Below are positions 60,311 to 64,000 of a DNA stretch of 64,000 nt, piece after piece. This DNA comes from an uncultured Bacteroidota bacterium (GTDB lineage: Bacteria; Bacteroidota; Bacteroidia; Flavobacteriales; Flavobacteriaceae): positions 1 to 64,000 of the forward strand of contig CACJYD010000006.1 in the NCBI GenBank assembly GCA_902597545.1, given 5' to 3'. Position 1 is the stretch's first letter. Each line of letters opens with the position of its first letter. The position numbers and the translations under genes are program-made. The notes beneath the pieces were generated by a model that saw only the letters and a list, made by a program, of their open reading frames with translations, was not told where the DNA came from and did no database searches.

Positions 60311-61249
60311 ATGAAAAATTCATTTAAAATAATTTTTATGGGAACCCCAGACTTTGCAATACCAAGTCTAGATTCATTATACAAATCACAACACAACTTA
60401 TGTTGTGTTGTTACTGCAGCTGATAAAAAACAAGGAAGAGGATTGAAAGTAGTTAGTAGTCCTGTAAAAAATTATTGTTTAAAAAATACAATTAAGGTTA
60501 TTCAACCTGAAAATTTTCACAGCCAAGAGTTTCTTAATGAGATTATTGGTTACAAACCAGATATAATTGTTGTAGTTGCTTTCAAAATATTGCCAAAAAA
60601 ACTATGGGAAATACCAAAATTAGGTACCATTAATATTCATGCATCAATATTACCAAATTTAAGAGGAGCTGCTCCCATCAATTGGGCAATAATTAATGGA
60701 TTAAAAAAAACAGGGCTGACTAGTTTTTTTATTAATGAGGGTGTGGATACTGGAGATATTATTAAGATTAAAGAAATAAAGATCAATGAAGATGATAATT
60801 TTGGTTCTTTATATGACAGGTTGAGGAGTTTAAGTGGGAACTTTATACTAGACACCATAGATGAAATACAAAAGGTTAACGGTAAACCTCAAGTAAATAC
60901 TAAAGATTTATTAACTGCTCCTAAATTAAATAAAGAAAACACAAAAATAAACTGGCTTGAAGATGGAAAAAAAATTGTAAAAAAAATCAAGGGTCTATCC
61001 CCAATTCCAGGTGCTTGGTCTAGAATAAAAGATTCTAATAAAATTATCAAAATTTATGATTCTTTATTTCATGAATTAAATCATGATTTTGAAATTGGAA
61101 AAATGTATATAGAAAGTAGTAATAAATTGATGGTAGCTGTTAAAAAGGGGGCTATAGAAGTTTTAAGTTTAAAAATAGAGGGGAAAAAAAGAATCTCTGG
61201 ACTAGATTATATTAACGGACTTAAAAATAAAACCATAAAACTTATATAA
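60311..61249 (+). CDS. fmt: Methionyl-tRNA formyltransferase
   Basis: IIFMGTPDFAIPSLDSLYKS; INIHASILPNLRGAAPINWAIINGLKKTGLTSFFINEGVDTGDI. Confidence 0.96.
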   Translation: MKNSFKIIFMGTPDFAIPSLDSLYKSQHNLCCVVTAADKKQGRGLKVVSSPVKNYCLKNTIKVIQPENFHSQEFLNEIIGYKPDIIVVVAFKILPKKLWEIPKLGTINIHASILPNLRGAAPINWAIINGLKKTGLTSFFINEGVDTGDIIKIKEIKINEDDNFGSLYDRLRSLSGNFILDTIDEIQKVNGKPQVNTKDLLTAPKLNKENTKINWLEDGKKIVKKIKGLSPIPGAWSRIKDSNKIIKIYDSLFHELNHDFEIGKMYIESSNKLMVAVKKGAIEVLSLKIEGKKRISGLDYINGLKNKTIKLI

Positions 61250-61795
61250 TTGAATAAAGGAAAGATTTTAGTTTCTAATTTTACTATTTTGAATGATCTT
61301 GAATTTAACAAGTCCGTAATAATTATTGTTAAAGATGATGAAGAGGCTACCATTGGATTTATACTTAATAAAAAATCAAAATATATTATCTCAGATTTGA
61401 ATGAGTCATGTAAAGGATTAGATTTATCAATTTATGAAGGGGGTCCAGTTGCAATGGATTCAATACATTTCATACACAAAAAGTGTAAGTTCTTGAATGA
61501 TAGTATTAAAATAACTGATGACTTATATTGGGGAATGAATTTCAAATTAGCTGTAGAATTATTAAAGGAAGATAAAATAAGTAAAAATGATATTAAATTT
61601 TTCCTAGGATATTCTGGATGGGAAAAAAATCAATTAAAAGGTGAATTAGATGAAAACTCATGGTTGCTATCGAACAATTTCAAAACTAAAGATATATTGA
61701 AAACGTCAAATCTATTTTGGAAAAAAAAAATCAACGAATTTGGCGAGTACTATAAAATTTGGTCTAATTCACCAGATAACCCTAATCTCAACTAA
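61250..61795 (+). CDS. YqgE/AlgH family protein
   Basis: GKILVSNFTILNDLEFNKSVIIIVKDDEEATIGFILNKKSKY; IYEGGPVAMDSIHFIH; FFLGYSGWEKNQLKGELDENSWLL; TTG start. Confidence 0.92.
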   Translation: MNKGKILVSNFTILNDLEFNKSVIIIVKDDEEATIGFILNKKSKYIISDLNESCKGLDLSIYEGGPVAMDSIHFIHKKCKFLNDSIKITDDLYWGMNFKLAVELLKEDKISKNDIKFFLGYSGWEKNQLKGELDENSWLLSNNFKTKDILKTSNLFWKKKINEFGEYYKIWSNSPDNPNLN

Positions 61796-62615
61796 TAAAA
61801 TTATTAAGCATAGTTATTATTTTTTTTGTTTTACTGCAATCATAATCCTTTTTTCGAAACTTGGTTACAGAAAAAATACCTTGAGCTATGTTTGTTCCAA
61901 AAATTTCATCAGATTGAGTTATATCGAAAGTTGATAAATCTTGTTCACATAGTTCAAATGAGCTACTGGATAAAATTTTAAATAAATTCTTTCTTAAAAC
62001 TCCATTCAAACATCCAGATTTTAAAGTTGGTGTATAAATTTTTTCATCTTTGATTATAAAAAGGTTTGAATTTATAAATTCAGAAACTAATTTATCCTTA
62101 TTAAGAAGAATACAATTATCAAATCCATTTTCACTAGCATATATTGACGCAACTACATTTATAATTTTGTTATTTGTCTTAATGGATGAAATTAATTGGT
62201 TATCTAAGTAATAGTCCTTGTACAGATCAACTTCATAATGACCTTTATTTAATTCGTAAGTATTGTAGTTTATCGATTCGCAAGAGATAATAAATGATGG
62301 CGTATTTTTTTTAGGTTTATATTTTCCACCTGAAAATCTAAATATATTAATTCTTATTCTAGAATTTCTAGTTTGAGAAATACTATTATGAATTTTAATA
62401 ATATTTTCCTTAAAAAATTCAGGTGTATATTTATCTGGAATATCTAGCCTAATAATTCTCATAGAGGACATAAGTCTAAAGTAATGATCTTCCCAAAATA
62501 AAATTTTGTCATTAAAAATAATTAGAGTTTCAAAAACAGCATCGCCATAAAGAAACGCTCTATTATTAATTAATTGATCTGAAAGATCAGTAATCTTACC
62601 GTTAAAATTAATCAT
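61788..62615 (-). CDS. Aminotransferase class IV (aminodeoxychorismate lyase/BCAT-like)
   Basis: LINNRAFLYGDAVFETLIIFNDKILFWEDHYFRLMSSMRI; LKSGCLNGVLRKNLFKI. Confidence 0.88.
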   Translation of the reverse strand: MINFNGKITDLSDQLINNRAFLYGDAVFETLIIFNDKILFWEDHYFRLMSSMRIIRLDIPDKYTPEFFKENIIKIHNSISQTRNSRIRINIFRFSGGKYKPKKNTPSFIISCESINYNTYELNKGHYEVDLYKDYYLDNQLISSIKTNNKIINVVASIYASENGFDNCILLNKDKLVSEFINSNLFIIKDEKIYTPTLKSGCLNGVLRKNLFKILSSSSFELCEQDLSTFDITQSDEIFGTNIAQGIFSVTKFRKKDYDCSKTKKIITMLNNFIS

Positions 62616-62624
62616 TAAAAAAAG

Positions 62625-63008
62625 TTAAGAGGATCCAAGAACTTGTTTTAAATCAGCAATTTGACTTTCCCAAAGCATTTTTGATTCCTCAACTTCATCT
62701 TCTTCGGAAAAATCTGTTACCATTAATGAAACATCTTTAGTTAATTCATCAACAACAATCTTTATTTCAAAATAATAATTATCATCTTCTTCTAACCATT
62801 TAAATTTGACAAACTGATTGTTCTTAGAAGAAATTAATTCAGCTTGTTCCTCAACACCATCCCAAAAAAAGGAGAATATTTTTCCTCTAGAGTTAACATT
62901 ATCAGCATACCATTCAGAAAGACTCGAAGCGCTTGAAATATACTGATATAACATGTTTGGTGAGGCCTGTATAGGAAATTCAAGTTCATATTTAATTTTA
63001 TCTGACAT
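62625..63008 (-). CDS. START-like domain-containing protein (Bacteroidota AHSA1-like)
   Basis: KYELEFPIQASPNMLYQYISSASSLSEWYADNVNSRGKIFSFFWDGVEEQAELI. Confidence 0.85.
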   Translation of the reverse strand: MSDKIKYELEFPIQASPNMLYQYISSASSLSEWYADNVNSRGKIFSFFWDGVEEQAELISSKNNQFVKFKWLEEDDNYYFEIKIVVDELTKDVSLMVTDFSEEDEVEESKMLWESQIADLKQVLGSS

Positions 63009-63070
63009 CTCAAGGCAATATATATATTAAAATTGAACTTCAAAAGAAAAAATATTTTTTTTCTTTCATG

Positions 63071-63101
63071 TTTGACTCTTCTTATTTAGTTTATATATTT
63101 G
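63071..63101 (+). promoter_or_regulatory. Bacteroidota sigma-A-type promoter for tRNA-Met
   Basis: TTTG-N19-TATATTTG, 11 nt upstream of the tRNA. Confidence 0.75.
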
Positions 63102-63112
63102 AGCCTCAATTT

Positions 63113-63186
63113 GGCGAGGTAGCTCAGGCGGTTAGAGCGTCGGATTCATAACCCGGAGGTCGGGAGTTCAAGTCTCCCCCTCGCTA
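63113..63186 (+). tRNA. tRNA-Met (CAT)
   Basis: GGCGAGGTAGCTCAGGCGGTTAGAGCGTCGGATTCATAACCCGGAGGTCGGGAGTTCAAGTCTCCCCCTCGCTA; anticodon CAT. Elongator versus Ile2 (lysidine) is not resolved. Confidence 0.93.
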
Positions 63187-64000
63187 CAATTTTTGATAAT
63201 TATTTATAAAATCTTTAAAATCATAATCCTTTTCATTGCCTGAAACCATATTCCTAATTTTAATGAAATTTTGTTGATTCTCAGACTCTCCATAAATTAA
63301 AACATCTTTGAAATTATTTTTATTAGCAAATGAAAATTGTTTTGATAATTTAATATTGTCAGGATAAATAAATACTTTCTTTCCTAATCCTCTCAATTCA
63401 CCTAATAGATTTAAAATTTTACAAATATATTCCTCTCCGAAATTAATAACTAAAATATCGTTGTTGAGTGCTATTTTTTGTGGAAAAAGTTCTTTATCAT
63501 TAATAACATGAAATATTCTGTCAAGACCAAACGATATACCAATTCCGGAATTATTCTTAAGATTAAAAGCCTCTGTTAGATTTTCATACCTACCACCACC
63601 TCCTAAGGAGCCAATATTTGAATCTGATTTTAAATTAACCTCATATATCATTCCAGTATAATATTCTAATCCTCTTGCGAGAGATATATCAAAATCTATA
63701 TTGATTAATTTTTTGTCTTGACCTATCATATTTATTATAGTTTCTAAATCAGAGAATAATTTTAAATCATTATCACTTAAATAATTCTTAATTAATTTCA
63801 AATATTCCTGATGATTAGGATTTTTATTAATAATATCGAAAAGTTTATCAATTTCACTAGAATTTTTAAACTTAGATTTGAGTTCCTCCTTAGTTTTCTC
63901 TGCGCCAATTTTATCAATTTTGTCCAATGAAATGACAAAGTCATTAAAATTATCTTTGATACCAATTTTTTTTGCTATTGCGTTTAAGACTTGCCTGTGA
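63184..64000 (-). CDS. hisS: Histidyl-tRNA synthetase, 5' end beyond window
   Basis: ISLARGLEYYTGMIYEVNL, GGGGRYENLTEAF, GISFGLDRIFHVI. The frame stays open to the window edge, reading RQVLNAIAKKIGIKDNFNDFVISLDKIDKIGAEK. Confidence 0.95.
   Translation of the reverse strand, partial: HRQVLNAIAKKIGIKDNFNDFVISLDKIDKIGAEKTKEELKSKFKNSSEIDKLFDIINKNPNHQEYLKLIKNYLSDNDLKLFSDLETIINMIGQDKKLINIDFDISLARGLEYYTGMIYEVNLKSDSNIGSLGGGGRYENLTEAFNLKNNSGIGISFGLDRIFHVINDKELFPQKIALNNDILVINFGEEYICKILNLLGELRGLGKKVFIYPDNIKLSKQFSFANKNNFKDVLIYGESENQQNFIKIRNMVSGNEKDYDFKDFINNYQKL

Noticed and set aside
1-64000. CRISPR arrays, IS elements, prophage, restriction-modification, toxin-antitoxin or retron systems
   Set aside because: No regularly spaced repeats, transposases, integrases, phage structural genes, methyltransferase/nuclease pairs or reverse transcriptases were seen in the supplied ORFs or intergenic regions.

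Overview
This 64 kb window is an AT-rich, gene-dense bacterial chromosome segment. Gene content and order suggest a streamlined marine Flavobacteriia/Bacteroidota member; that assignment is inference from DUF4290, DUF2911, DUF4293, START-like and OmpP1-type families and TTTG-N19-TAnnTTTG promoters. It is nearly all core metabolism and informational genes. Main blocks: a heme operon (hemD end?-hemB-hemL-hemE-hemN-hemH-hemJ); a bshB1/metB-like/GPx/clpS/tpiA block; folP-cdaA; rho/rpsT/proS; folE-cysS-yidD-lgt-thrS-infC-rpmI-rplT; dnaB/accA/lptG-like/tgt; a split transketolase; a short carotenoid operon (crtI-crtB-crtZ); recF-dciA; kdsC; a five-gene photolyase cluster; murA; fmt-yqgE; and a partial hisS. 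Five tRNAs are visible: His, Glu, Lys, Leu and Met. I found no CRISPR array, rRNA, prophage, IS element or obvious defence system. The observations most worth a second look are: (1) the SRPBCC-SDR-photolyase-photolyase-like-TIGR03643 operon, whose second photolyase appears to lack part of the usual Fe-S ligand set; (2) infC, which the ORF track truncates, has no canonical start and lies in the same frame as thrS directly after its stop; (3) 14 of 15 convergent junctions overlap, several through shared stop tetranucleotides and one between hisS and tRNA-Met; (4) a tRNA-His with two adjacent U-U mismatches in the acceptor stem; and (5) several smaller sequence-structure curiosities. No clearly new multi-gene system could be established from sequence alone.
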